The notes below the pieces were generated by a model. The model made no database searches, was not told the DNA's origin, and worked only from the letters and a program-made list of their open reading frames with translations. The translations under genes were made by a program, and so were the position numbers. A DNA stretch of 52,568 bases. It comes from Psittacicella hinzii. Its GTDB lineage: Bacteria > Pseudomonadota > Gammaproteobacteria > Enterobacterales > Psittacicellaceae. The stretch covers positions 1 through 52,568 of the forward strand of contig NZ_NRHC01000070.1 in assembly GCF_003585885.1 (NCBI RefSeq), written 5' to 3'. Every line of letters starts with the position of its first letter. Positions within the stretch are counted from its first letter, which is position 1. This document shows positions 17,985 to 26,352 of the stretch, piece by piece.

Positions 17985-18860
17985 TTAAATTGCTTGCGAG
18001 AGCTTTTCTCTTTCGCGCTGCATGCTCTCTTTAACTAACTCTTCGATTAGTTTAAAGATCACAAAGGTCGCATAGAGAACAATACTCACTAGGCAAGTAA
18101 TTATAAAGAGAGCATAAGGAGTTTGCTCTTGGTATAGCCAAGCTTGATACATCACATTTCCCCAGTAAACTGAAGTTGGAGAAATTCCTTGTTGGAGCAC
18201 CCCAATTAAAATTAGCTCTGCCACCACCAATAACAACACACGACGAATTTGACGGGAAATCTTGTCAATTAACGTAGGTAAAAGCACTAATCGCAAGATT
18301 TGTTTAAAAGTAGCCCCATCTAGCAGTAAATGACGTACCATTGTCGAGTCCATTACCTGCACTACATCTCGGTAAATACTATGAAATGTATAAATAAAGA
18401 TATACAAGCATACCGATGATGCAGCAATAAACAAGCTTGGACCAAAAAGAGCAATCAGGACAAAGTAGTAAAATAGCGAAACAAAAACCGTTAATGGCGC
18501 AGTTAAACTACGAATAATACCCTCTTTACGGAAGTAAAAACCAAATACCAGAGCTAGAGGAATAATGAGAAAGAGATCTAGCAAGACAATAACAATTGCT
18601 ACTAAGTAATTTTTATGGATCCCTAATAAAAAGACATCCAAAAGATCTCTACCGTAAACATCAGTCCCCAGAATATGTTGGTAAGATTCAAAAGGTGCTA
18701 CTAACTCATCTTGTGGTACTACTTGATCAGCAGGAAAACTAATTAACCAACTACCAAACAAAGAGTAAAAGATTGCCACAAAAACAATGATCAAGCAGAT
18801 CATTTCATGAAAGGTAACATTTCTTTGGCTATTACCCAAGAGATGATTAATCGATTTCAT
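17985..18860 (-). CDS. sapC: SapC-like permease
   Basis: Inner-membrane permease of the peptide/nickel type, the DppC-like partner of SapB. The 291-residue protein begins with a first membrane segment at about residues 20-42. It has the family linker HILGTDVYGRDLLDVFLLG, five further membrane segments, and the EAA cytoplasmic loop DGATFKQILRLVLLPTL that docks the ATPases. AAGGAG lies 8 nt before the ATG, inside the end of sapB (14-nt overlap), so the two are translationally coupled. In E. coli SapBCDF acts in putrescine export and in Haemophilus in peptide resistance; which applies here is open. Confidence 0.85.
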   Translation of the reverse strand: MKSINHLLGNSQRNVTFHEMICLIIVFVAIFYSLFGSWLISFPADQVVPQDELVAPFESYQHILGTDVYGRDLLDVFLLGIHKNYLVAIVIVLLDLFLIIPLALVFGFYFRKEGIIRSLTAPLTVFVSLFYYFVLIALFGPSLFIAASSVCLYIFIYTFHSIYRDVVQVMDSTMVRHLLLDGATFKQILRLVLLPTLIDKISRQIRRVLLLVVAELILIGVLQQGISPTSVYWGNVMYQAWLYQEQTPYALFIITCLVSIVLYATFVIFKLIEELVKESMQREREKLSQAI

Positions 18861-19785
18861 AATCTATCTCCTTACGTTGATGTAAATCGTAGATATAACC
18901 AAATACTTGGAACATAAATTGCATTAGCACCATTAAACTTCCCATCAGAAAGATAATGAGCCCCAATTCAATTGCATATAACTCACGTTTTTGCATCATT
19001 GAGAGAAAAAGACTACCTATACCTCGCCAGTTAAAAATGTATTCTAAACAGCAAACAAAAAAGAAAAAGGTCGCTAAGACAACAGGAAACTCTTTACATA
19101 AGGTCGGTACTAAACGATGTAAAACTAACTTGCGCATAATGTACCATGATGACCAATGAGTTTTTACCATTTTTACATAGTTGTAATTAACGATATTGTT
19201 GGTTGTTCTTGCTACCATTACATAGGTATAAGGCAAAATATAGTAAGAGGTCGTTAAGGCAATTAAGAAAAAGTTAAACATAAGTGCCAAGCGACTTCCC
19301 CCAAATCCCTCTCCCGTAAAAATTAACCACAAGCGTGAACTTGAAAAGTAACCAAAGTTTACATTATCTAACGCTTGTAAGGTATTACTGTTGTTATCGT
19401 TAAATGCCTGATTAAACAAGAGAGGTAGGGCAATAAAAGGAATTACACGCACCACGACAAAAAACTGGTAAATGAATTTACCAAGTTTTTCATGTTTAAT
19501 GGTAAAGGTCACTAACGACAGAGAGATGAGGAGGTTGATAAAAGAGGCTAGGATTACTAACTCTAAGGTTGTGATAAAGAGTTTTATAATCGAAAAAGTA
19601 TACATTGGGTGGTAATAAAAATAGCTTCCAGTTAAGCTACTCACCAGAAAACGCCACCAGTTTTCTAGATTAAGAGGGATGTAAGGATTTTGCCAAGTAG
19701 CAATCACAAATCCCAAAATACTCATAAGGATGAGCCAGACAACTAAAGATAATAATCGCTCAAAAATACGAGTTGCTAATAACAT
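18847..19785 (-). CDS. sapB: SapB-like permease
   Basis: Inner-membrane permease, DppB-type. The 312-residue protein has the N-terminal membrane segment typical of the class (LLSLVVWLILMSILGFVIA), several more hydrophobic segments, and a loop (NYNYVKMVKTHWSSWYIMRKLVLHRLVPTL) in the position of the EAA motif. Length is close to E. coli SapB. No sapA substrate-binding gene precedes it: the next gene upstream is tpiA. TTGTATAAT at 19813-19821 could be its promoter, which would give a leader of about 20 nt with no Shine-Dalgarno. Confidence 0.82.
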   Translation of the reverse strand: MLLATRIFERLLSLVVWLILMSILGFVIATWQNPYIPLNLENWWRFLVSSLTGSYFYYHPMYTFSIIKLFITTLELVILASFINLLISLSLVTFTIKHEKLGKFIYQFFVVVRVIPFIALPLLFNQAFNDNNSNTLQALDNVNFGYFSSSRLWLIFTGEGFGGSRLALMFNFFLIALTTSYYILPYTYVMVARTTNNIVNYNYVKMVKTHWSSWYIMRKLVLHRLVPTLCKEFPVVLATFFFFVCCLEYIFNWRGIGSLFLSMMQKRELYAIELGLIIFLMGSLMVLMQFMFQVFGYIYDLHQRKEIDYEID

Positions 19786-19812
19786 ATCTATAAATATTTA
19801 ATTATTTTCTAT

Positions 19813-19821
19813 ATTATACAA
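19813..19821 (-). promoter_or_regulatory. Probable -10 promoter of sapBCD
   Basis: TTGTATAAT on the minus strand, 28 nt before the sapB ATG. No convincing -35 was seen. Confidence 0.45.
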
Positions 19822-19912
19822 CGACTAAGTTTTTCCACTAGAAAAAGTCAGATAAGTGCAAGGTTAAGAAAATATCCGGTCAAAGCAAATCTAAAAAGAT
19901 CCATAACAAAGC

Positions 19913-19941
19913 AAAGCCTAAGCTCCAAGAGCTTAGGCTTT
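19913..19941 (-). terminator. Terminator after tpiA
   Basis: AAAGCCTAAGCTC and GAGCTTAGGCTTT form a perfect 13-bp stem around CAA. On the minus strand GCTTTGTTATGG follows, a weak U-rich tail. It lies 100 nt past the tpiA stop and just before the sapB promoter. Confidence 0.8.
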
Positions 19942-20040
19942 AAGCGATAGCTGAACGCTTAACTTTATTATTGGTTTGGTTTGAATATATAAGATTATTG
20001 ATGATAAAACAAGTTAAGCTTCAGCAAGAGTAAAAATCGA

Positions 20041-20814
20041 TTAAGCTTTTACTTTAGCAGCAGCTTTTACAATCGCAGCAAACGCACCAGCTTTTAAGCT
20101 TGCGCCACCAACTAATGCACCGTCGATGTCAGCTTGACCGAATAATGCTTCAGCGTTAGCGTCGTTTACAGAACCGCCGTATTGTAAAATTACTTGTTCA
20201 GCTACAGCTGCGTCAAATTTAGCTAAGTGCTCACGAATGAATTTGTGAACGTTTTGTGCTTGCTCTGGAGTTGCAGTTTTACCTGTACCGATAGCCCATA
20301 CTGGTTCGTAGGCAATTACTGCACCTTTGAATGCTTCGATACCGTTGTGGTTAACTACTGCGTCGATTTGACGTGAAACTACATCAAATGTTTGACCATT
20401 TGCGTTTTCTTCTTCAGTTTCACCAATACATAATACTGGTACTAAACCTGCGTTTTTAATTACCGCAAATTTCTCAGCGATGTAAGCATCAGTTTCATTG
20501 TGGTATTGACGACGCTCTGAGTGACCGATAATAATGTAAGTAGCACCACAATCTTTTAATTGTTCGATTGATAATTCACCAGTGTATGCACCTGAAACGT
20601 GAACATCTACGTTTTGCGCACCAGTTTTAATTTGTGAACCTGCTACTAAGTCGGTAGCTTGTGCTAGGTATAAAGCAGGAGTAGCTACAGCTACATCACA
20701 AGCTGGATTATCAGCTAATTCTGCTTTTAATGCTGTTAATAGTTCAGTAGTAAATGCTTTTGAACCATTTAATTTCCAGTTACCCATTACAAGAGGACGA
20801 CGTTTAGTTGCCAT
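20041..20814 (-). CDS. tpiA: Triosephosphate isomerase
   Basis: Glycolytic enzyme interconverting dihydroxyacetone phosphate and glyceraldehyde 3-phosphate. The 257-residue protein has N12 and K14 (GNWKLNGS), the catalytic His in IIIGHSERR, the catalytic Glu in [14 protein letters not shown] (with loop 6) and the phosphate-binding QYGGSV. The frame is open to an ATG at 20847, but the ATG at 20814 is chosen: AGGAG lies 8 nt upstream and the resulting length matches the 255 residues of E. coli. The last residues are Ala/Lys-rich ([12 protein letters not shown]). It is transcribed alone. Confidence 0.97.
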   Translation of the reverse strand: MATKRRPLVMGNWKLNGSKAFTTELLTALKAELADNPACDVAVATPALYLAQATDLVAGSQIKTGAQNVDVHVSGAYTGELSIEQLKDCGATYIIIGHSERRQYHNETDAYIAEKFAVIKNAGLVPVLCIGETEEENANGQTFDVVSRQIDAVVNHNGIEAFKGAVIAYEPVWAIGTGKTATPEQAQNVHKFIREHLAKFDAAVAEQVILQYGGSVNDANAEALFGQADIDGALVGGASLKAGAFAAIVKAAAKVKA

Positions 20815-20848
20815 TCTTTTTACTCCTAATTTAAAAAACTTTTGCATA

Positions 20849-20854
20849 ATTATA
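20849..20854 (-). promoter_or_regulatory. -10 box of tpiA
   Basis: TATAAT on the minus strand, 35 nt before the chosen tpiA ATG. The -35 region is poor. Confidence 0.5.
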
Positions 20855-21312
20855 TCATCTAAGCCGAGCTTTGTAGCGCTCTTTTTCTATCCCCTTACAA
20901 GCTAACATTAAGCTAACTTTGTCATTTGTGAAATGACTTTAACTTTTTGTGAAAAAACTGCTAAACCACAAGAAAATCGCCGAAATCACTCTCACACTTT
21001 TTAACAAGTGACAAGTTAACCTGTAAAAATTCAAAGTCAATTTTCTCTTTATTTTGCTATTTTCTGACTAAAACGTACGGTCTTTTTCTCCAGAGTTTTA
21101 ACTTACTCTTTATCCAATGGTTACCTAAAGCAGAGAATGTAAAAAATAACTGGAAATTTTATTTCAATGTTTAACTTAAATACAGCTTTTAACTTAAATG
21201 CTGATATAATACGCTTTTGTTTCTCTTTACTTTAATTTAACTTAAACAGTTGAACCAGTTTAGCCATAGAGGGGTTAACTGTTTAACTATACAAACTAGA
21301 TGGTTTTGTCTC

Positions 21313-21424
21313 ATTAACTTCATCTTAATCTAAGTAGTTAACTTCATCTTAATCTAAGTAGTTAACTTCATCTTAATCTAAGTAGTTAACTTCAACTTAA
21401 TCTAAGTCGTTAACTTCAACTTAT
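21313..21424. repeat. 24-bp tandem repeat, about 4.7 copies
   Basis: Copies of about 24 bp start at 21313, 21337, 21361, 21385 and 21409 (partial). Each begins GTTAACTTCA (the first ATTAACTTCA) and the full copies end TTAATCTAAGTA or a close variant. Diverged copies (GTTAACAACAACTTAATC, GTTAATCTCAACTTAA) continue to about 21540, so the array looks old at one end and fresh at the other. Confidence 0.93.
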
Positions 21425-21723
21425 TCTTTTCAGTCTTCAGTTGTGGAAATATAACAGTAACCTGATAAAGAATTGAGAATTCGAGTCGTTAACAACAACT
21501 TAATCAGAGGCGTTAATCTCAACTTAAAGCAAGTGATCAGCAACAACTTTGTATGGGTAGCTTATAAGTAGCTTAATTTGGATTTTCTCAATGAGCAAAT
21601 CCGGCTTATAGCTTACCAATATCTTACCAAGAGCTTACAAAGGTAAAATACTTTTATTGCTTTACTACTCTCTCATCTAGTTTGTCATAATTTATTTTGT
21701 TCTCACATTGTTAATCTACCCTT

Positions 21724-21729
21724 TATAAT
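21724..21729 (+). promoter_or_regulatory. -10 box abutting the YjiH-family start codon
   Basis: TATAAT ends 9 nt before the ATG at 21739. A start 6-8 nt downstream would fall at 21735-21737, leaving an essentially leaderless mRNA. No -35 at good spacing was found. Confidence 0.45.
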
Positions 21730-21738
21730 TTGCACAAC

Positions 21739-23169
21739 ATGCAGGTACAAAAAAATTATATTACTCCTTGGCGTACAGCTAGTTTTATTCTCGGTACGAT
21801 TTTTGGACTAATGGTTATGGTAATCCCATTTAGTTTACCAGCTGAGAATGGTACAACTATCGACACCATAACCTTTTACTATCTCAAAAAATTTATTGCC
21901 ATGTTAGGGCTCCCGTTCTTTATGACGCTAATTACCATCGTCTGTACTATTTCAGGGCTTCTAACTCTGGCATACTGTTGCTTTAAACCAAAGTTTCTTG
22001 ATCAGTACCCAACTATCAAAAACATGTTTGCAGTTGGTTGGCTAGATGTTTTCTTCCGTCTTTCAGGTGCGTTAATTGCAATTCTTGTACTTACCCAAAC
22101 CGGACCGCACTTTTTAATTCAAGCGGAAACAGGGGGAAGCATGCTAGAGCAAGCAACCCAGTTAGCAATTCTGGTAGCGCCTATTCTCTTTTTCCAAACC
22201 TTTATTCTTGAGTTTGGTTTTATGGAGTTTCTTGGAACCTTAATCGGTTTTGCGTTAAAACCGCTATTTAAGATTTCGCCTCTAGCTTCAGTGAGTATGC
22301 TTTCAGCTTGGTTAATTCCAGGAAATGCGGCAATTATCTCTAGTAAACAGCTGTATGATCAAGGTTACTTTACCCGTAAAGAAGCGGTAATTATTTCAAC
22401 TACTTTTGCAACTTCTTCAATTGGTTGGATAGTGGTAGTTTGTACTTACCTTGGTTTTATGGATTACTTCTGGACTTTCTTTGGTACCATTACCGGAGTA
22501 GGGATAATTATTGCTTTTATTAGTGTACGTATCTATCCACTTAACCGCTACAAAGATCTGTACGTAAATGGTACTTCACACTCTGAAGTTGCAGATCAGT
22601 TTTATGCTGGACAAAGAGCTGGAGTAGCTAGCCGTATCGATCCTAACAAGGTATACCAATCTAACTGGTTAAAAGCGTTAAACCTTGCATGTAAACGTAA
22701 CAGTCAGTTAACTAAAGATAACTTTATCAACAAGTTCCCAAGTATTTTAGGGTACGTGTTTAACTTAACTCCGGTAATCATTTGTTGGGGTACTACAGCT
22801 CTATGCTTAGTTACTTACTTCCCTATAATTTTCTATTACCTTTCATTACCAATTGCTTGGATTTTTGAGCTATTTGGTTTTGGTGCAACTATGGCGCACC
22901 AAGTATCTCCGCTAATTCTAGTGAACTTAGCTGACAACTACTTACCAATCGCTCTGTTACCAACTGTTGATAATCCAACTACTGCGTTAAAATTCATTGT
23001 TGGAGTAATGAGTATTATTCAGTTAATCTACTTATCTGAAATCGGATTACTTCTACAACAATACAAACTAACACGTAGCTTTAAAGATATTATTGTGATT
23101 TTCTTTGTACGTACTTTCTTAGCACTCGTACTAACAATTCCAGTTGCTTTATGGATTTTTCCAAATTAA
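21739..23169 (+). CDS. yjiH: YjiH-family membrane protein (Gate domain)
   Basis: Integral inner-membrane protein of the YjiH family, which carries the nucleoside-recognition Gate domain; no transport substrate is firmly known. The 476 residues contain about 10 hydrophobic segments, with ISPLASVSMLSAWLIPGNAAIISSKQLYDQGYFTRKEAVIISTTF as the Gate-like core (given in parts: IPGNAAIISSK, YFTRKEAVIIST). A second conserved region lies near PTVDNPTTALKFIVGVMS. A TTG three codons upstream (21730) is in frame, but the ATG is preferred. No Shine-Dalgarno is present. It stands alone between a long spacer and a strong terminator. The family is recognised with fair confidence. Confidence 0.75.
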   Translation: MQVQKNYITPWRTASFILGTIFGLMVMVIPFSLPAENGTTIDTITFYYLKKFIAMLGLPFFMTLITIVCTISGLLTLAYCCFKPKFLDQYPTIKNMFAVGWLDVFFRLSGALIAILVLTQTGPHFLIQAETGGSMLEQATQLAILVAPILFFQTFILEFGFMEFLGTLIGFALKPLFKISPLASVSMLSAWLIPGNAAIISSKQLYDQGYFTRKEAVIISTTFATSSIGWIVVVCTYLGFMDYFWTFFGTITGVGIIIAFISVRIYPLNRYKDLYVNGTSHSEVADQFYAGQRAGVASRIDPNKVYQSNWLKALNLACKRNSQLTKDNFINKFPSILGYVFNLTPVIICWGTTALCLVTYFPIIFYYLSLPIAWIFELFGFGATMAHQVSPLILVNLADNYLPIALLPTVDNPTTALKFIVGVMSIIQLIYLSEIGLLLQQYKLTRSFKDIIVIFFVRTFLALVLTIPVALWIFPN

Positions 23170-23225
23170 TAGCTAGGAAAATCTAAACGAAGAAAATCAA
23201 AGATCTTAAGTCAAAAATACCAAGC

Positions 23226-23261
23226 ACAAATGAGCCACAGGAAAACCTGTGGCTCATTTGT
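23226..23261. terminator. Rho-independent terminator after yjiH
   Basis: ACAAATGAGCCACAGG and its exact complement form a 16-bp stem around AAAA, followed by TTACC. The AT-rich base of the stem supplies the U-rich tail. Confidence 0.88.
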
Positions 23262-23386
23262 TTACCTCAAAACAACACCAACAAACTAAGAAATGGTCGA
23301 GTTTAACACTAACTCATTGTATAATGTTGGTAATGTTTTGTTAAAAAGAACTTTTATATTAACGAACTAGCAAGGATTTACGGATT

Positions 23387-24592
23387 ATGACATTACCTGA
23401 CTATACTGGTTTAACCCTTAAAGAAAAAGAAGAATTAAGACAACGAACAGTTCTAAGACCACCATTAAGATTCCCAGAATTTACTAAACCTTGGGTTACT
23501 GATCGCGTTAAAAATGTTTTTGACAAAATTACCCGTGGCAAAGTGTTATCTGCTAGCCTAGTAAAATCTACTCCAGATGAAGAATATAAATATCCTGTTT
23601 ATTCTTCTCAAACAAAAAATTACGGAATCCTAGGATGGTATAACCAATACCTCTATGAAGACGTTATAACTTGGACTACAGACGGGGCTTACGCTGGTGA
23701 AGTAAAATTTAGAAAAGGAAAATTTTACAATACTAATGTGAGTGGTGTGTTAATGTCTAACTCTGGTCTATGTAATAACTGCATGGCCGAAGCTATAAAT
23801 AAATTAACTAAGCTATATGTTACTAATGGTGTTTATGAAAAGCTCATGAACAAAAATATGGCTGAGGTTTTATTTACTTACCCTGAAGAATCTGAAGAGC
23901 AAAAGAAAATTAGCAGGCTCTTTGCTGAATTAGATAAAGAAATTTACTTTAACGAAGAAGCAACTAGAAATGCCTACAAACTCCGAAAAACTTTAATTCA
24001 ACAAATGATTAAGGTTCAAGACGGTATGCCATTAATGGGCTTTCCTGAATTCTATGCAGGTGAAGATAAAGAATCGCAGAAATGGCAGGTGAAAAAAGTT
24101 AAAGAAGTTGCGGAATTACGTGGAAAATGTAGATCTATCACTGGACCAAATCGTATTCCTGGAAATATCCCATACCATGGAGCAACTAAGGTTATCGATT
24201 ATATAGATAGATATAACTATGATGGGGAAAATGTTGTTCTTGCTCGTAGCGGGGTAGAAGACTTACTTAATTATCCTGTAAGAGTAACTCAAGGTAAAAT
24301 ATGGGCAAGTATGCACGTTCATGTTTTACGAGCTCATGAAAATATAGATAGCATGTTTTTAGCTACAGCTTTAAGATCGGTGAACTATCATCCTATTTGT
24401 GTAGGTGGAACTAGATCCCAATTAAATGATCCTGATCTTAAAAATATTGCGTTACATTTCCCTAGCTATGAAGAACAAGTTAAACTTGGTAAACTCTTTA
24501 AAGATGTTCAAGATTTAATTGAAGCGTACGAGAAAAGAGTTGAGTTATTAAAGAGTAGAAAGAAAGTTCTTCTGCGAGAAATGTTCTGCTAA
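23387..24592 (+). CDS. hsdS: Type I restriction specificity subunit, solitary HsdS
   Basis: DNA-recognition subunit of a type I restriction-modification enzyme. The 401 residues show the HsdS layout: first target-recognition domain (about 20-165, beginning RFPEFTKPWVTDRVKNVF), a helical spacer (about 165-205, EQKKISRLFAELDKEIYF), second recognition domain (about 215-365, starting GFPEFY) and a second helical spacer (EEQVKLGKLFKDVQDLIEAY). The halves are internally similar, as expected. No hsdM or hsdR lies in the window; neighbours are unrelated genes closed off by terminators on both sides. AAGGA lies 10 nt before the ATG. It may serve a methylase encoded elsewhere as an alternative specificity, or be a remnant. 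The frame is intact. Confidence 0.9.
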   Translation: MTLPDYTGLTLKEKEELRQRTVLRPPLRFPEFTKPWVTDRVKNVFDKITRGKVLSASLVKSTPDEEYKYPVYSSQTKNYGILGWYNQYLYEDVITWTTDGAYAGEVKFRKGKFYNTNVSGVLMSNSGLCNNCMAEAINKLTKLYVTNGVYEKLMNKNMAEVLFTYPEESEEQKKISRLFAELDKEIYFNEEATRNAYKLRKTLIQQMIKVQDGMPLMGFPEFYAGEDKESQKWQVKKVKEVAELRGKCRSITGPNRIPGNIPYHGATKVIDYIDRYNYDGENVVLARSGVEDLLNYPVRVTQGKIWASMHVHVLRAHENIDSMFLATALRSVNYHPICVGGTRSQLNDPDLKNIALHFPSYEEQVKLGKLFKDVQDLIEAYEKRVELLKSRKKVLLREMFC

Positions 24593-24656
24593 ACTTATTC
24601 AGAGATTTAGCACTCCCAATCAAAGTTTGCTTAACAACTTCTAAAAAACTTAGATG

Positions 24657-24697
24657 CAATAATCTCCCCTCAAGGATTTCTTGAGGGGAGATTATTG
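24657..24697. terminator. Bidirectional terminator, 18-bp perfect stem
   Basis: CAATAATCTCCCCTCAAG and its exact complement flank a GATTT loop, with TTT after. It lies between the convergent hsdS and alcohol dehydrogenase genes and can serve both. Confidence 0.93.
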
Positions 24698-24807
24698 TTT
24701 TGAAGCTTTATTAATCAAAGCTGTGCTTTTCTTATCGTAGCTTCAACTTTCATTATTTAGTAAGGAATAGGGAATACCCCTAATCTGAATTACATTTAGC
24801 TAGACAA

Positions 24808-25962
24808 CTACAGACGAGATAATAAAATCTCACGACTTGCATTTAAGTCGATATCTTTATCTTCACCTAGGCTAGTAGCACCAATTTTCTCTAAGTTTTG
24901 CACGAGAGCTTTAACATCATCTTTACCAAGATCATAGTCAGCTAAACGAGTACCTACACCTAGTTGTTGGAAGAACTCTTCAGTCTTATTAATTGCAGCT
25001 AAAGCTAACTCGCGTTCATCATCACCTTGTAGACCATAAACATTACGAGCCATTTGTGCTAGTTTAGCTTGTTTTGCTTCAAGTTTGTACTGCCATACTC
25101 CTGGTAATACTACTGCTAAAGTACGAGCGTGATCTATTTGATATAACGCAGTTAATTGGTGACCAATACCATGAACAGACCAATCACCTACTTCACCTAA
25201 ACGTAGTAAACCGTTTAGCGCATTAGTTGCTGCCCACATAAAGTCACCACGTGCTTGCACATTCTCTGGTTCTGCAATTAATGTTGGTGCTACGCGAATA
25301 ATAATGCGAAGTAAACTTTCAGCAAACTCATCAGTAACGGCAGCTCCTGTTTGTTTAGTTGCATATTGTTCAACAATATGTACAAAAGCATCAACAATTC
25401 CATTTACCGTTTGTCTTTCCGGTAAAGTTACCGCTTTACTCGGATCAAGGATTGAGAATTTTGGAAAAACTAACGGAGAAGAAAAAGAACGTTTTAACCC
25501 ACGAGAGCGATATGAAATTACTGAACCTGAATTCATTTCAGAACCAGTTGCCGGTAAAGTTAACACTGTCGCAAAAGGTAAAGCTGCCGTAATTTGACTA
25601 CCCTCTAAGATTTTCCATTTATCTTCATCAGCAAATTTAGCAGCAGCTGCTAAGAACTTAGCGCCATCAATAACAGAACCACCACCAACTGCAAGAATAA
25701 AATTGATCTCGTGCTCTTTAATCTTTTCTAGAGCTCCTAATAAGTGCTCATATTCAGGATTAGCTTGCACACCACCATAAGCTACAGTTACACGCTGACC
25801 TAAAGCATTCATTACTTCGTCTAGAGTACCATGCTTAATTGCAGAATTCCCACCATAGAGAATAAGAATACGTGCGTCTTGAGGTACAAGCTCATCTAAA
25901 CGTTTAACTGTGTCTTCACCAAAGACAATACGAGTTGGATTGTAGTATTCAAAGTTTAACAT
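24808..25962 (-). CDS. yqhD: YqhD-type iron-containing alcohol dehydrogenase
   Basis: NADPH-dependent reductase of short aldehydes, iron-containing (group III) alcohol dehydrogenase family. The 384-residue protein has the nucleotide site AVGGGSVIDGAKF, LPATGSEMN, and the metal ligands D191 and H195 (VDAFVHIVEQY), H264 (DWSVHGIGHQL) and H278 (QIDHART). H264 and H278 are 14 apart, as in E. coli YqhD (H267, H281). AAGGTGG precedes the ATG closely. A probable promoter with a palindromic operator lies 215-250 nt upstream. It would detoxify or ferment aldehydes. Confidence 0.88.
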   Translation of the reverse strand: MLNFEYYNPTRIVFGEDTVKRLDELVPQDARILILYGGNSAIKHGTLDEVMNALGQRVTVAYGGVQANPEYEHLLGALEKIKEHEINFILAVGGGSVIDGAKFLAAAAKFADEDKWKILEGSQITAALPFATVLTLPATGSEMNSGSVISYRSRGLKRSFSSPLVFPKFSILDPSKAVTLPERQTVNGIVDAFVHIVEQYATKQTGAAVTDEFAESLLRIIIRVAPTLIAEPENVQARGDFMWAATNALNGLLRLGEVGDWSVHGIGHQLTALYQIDHARTLAVVLPGVWQYKLEAKQAKLAQMARNVYGLQGDDERELALAAINKTEEFFQQLGVGTRLADYDLGKDDVKALVQNLEKIGATSLGEDKDIDLNASREILLSRL

Positions 25963-26177
25963 TTGTCCACCTTAGATATTTAGTTGTTGTCTACTTTAGG
26001 TAAAGTATTTATTTGTCTACCTTAGATATTTAAAGAAATTTGATTGAAATAGATTTAAATATTGAGCATAGTTCGACCTGTTCACTATGCCTTGCGTGCT
26101 GTTCGTTTCTCAAATGTATTTTAGGGATTCTCAAAATTTTATGAGAGTTACTTATAAGAATTACTTATGGGAATTAC

Positions 26178-26213
26178 TAATTACGTAATTACTGTAGACT
26201 GCTTTCTATTATA
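26178..26213 (-). promoter_or_regulatory. Promoter with palindromic operator, upstream of yqhD
   Basis: On the minus strand TATAAT (26213-26208) has TTGGGA 16 nt upstream. The perfect palindrome TAATTACGTAATTA (26178-26191) would fall about 10-25 nt after the start site, a usual place for a repressor site. The leader would be about 240 nt. Confidence 0.45.
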
Positions 26214-26223
26214 CGCATATAAG

Positions 26224-26256
26224 CAAAGATCCCAAGAATTTATCTTGGGATCTTTG
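26224..26256 (-). terminator. Terminator of the BASS transporter gene
   Basis: CAAAGATCCCAAGA and its complement make a perfect 14-bp stem around a 5-nt loop, about 100 nt after the transporter stop. The U-rich tail is modest. Confidence 0.8.
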
Positions 26257-26352
26257 TTTATATCATTAATAAGTTAAATTTAAATCTGTTTTCTCTAAAC
26301 GAGAAAGTAAGTTATGAGCTAAATAGCTATTTAGTAGCAAACATTTCAATGT

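Larger units (their letters stand above)
20815..21738. other. Long divergent intergenic region with minisatellite
   Basis: No credible gene was seen in 924 bp between tpiA and the YjiH-family gene. It holds the tpiA promoter (20849), the 24-bp tandem array (21313-21424) with decayed copies out to about 21540, and a -10 box at 21724. Confidence 0.7.
25963..26352. other. Intergenic: dehydrogenase promoter region and terminator
   Basis: No gene was seen. Next to the dehydrogenase start is a degenerate direct repeat (TTGTCTACCTTAGATATTTA-like units, 25963-26033). Further up are a palindrome (26178), a -10 box (26208) and the terminator (26224) of the upstream transporter gene. Confidence 0.6.

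Noticed and set aside
21313..21424. 24-bp array as a possible CRISPR or iteron origin
   Set aside because: Units are directly adjacent without spacers, so it is not CRISPR; no DnaA boxes or replication gene lies nearby, so an origin is unsupported.
23387..24592. HsdS as part of a prophage or defence island
   Set aside because: No integrase, phage or other restriction gene is adjacent and both neighbours are metabolic or transport genes.
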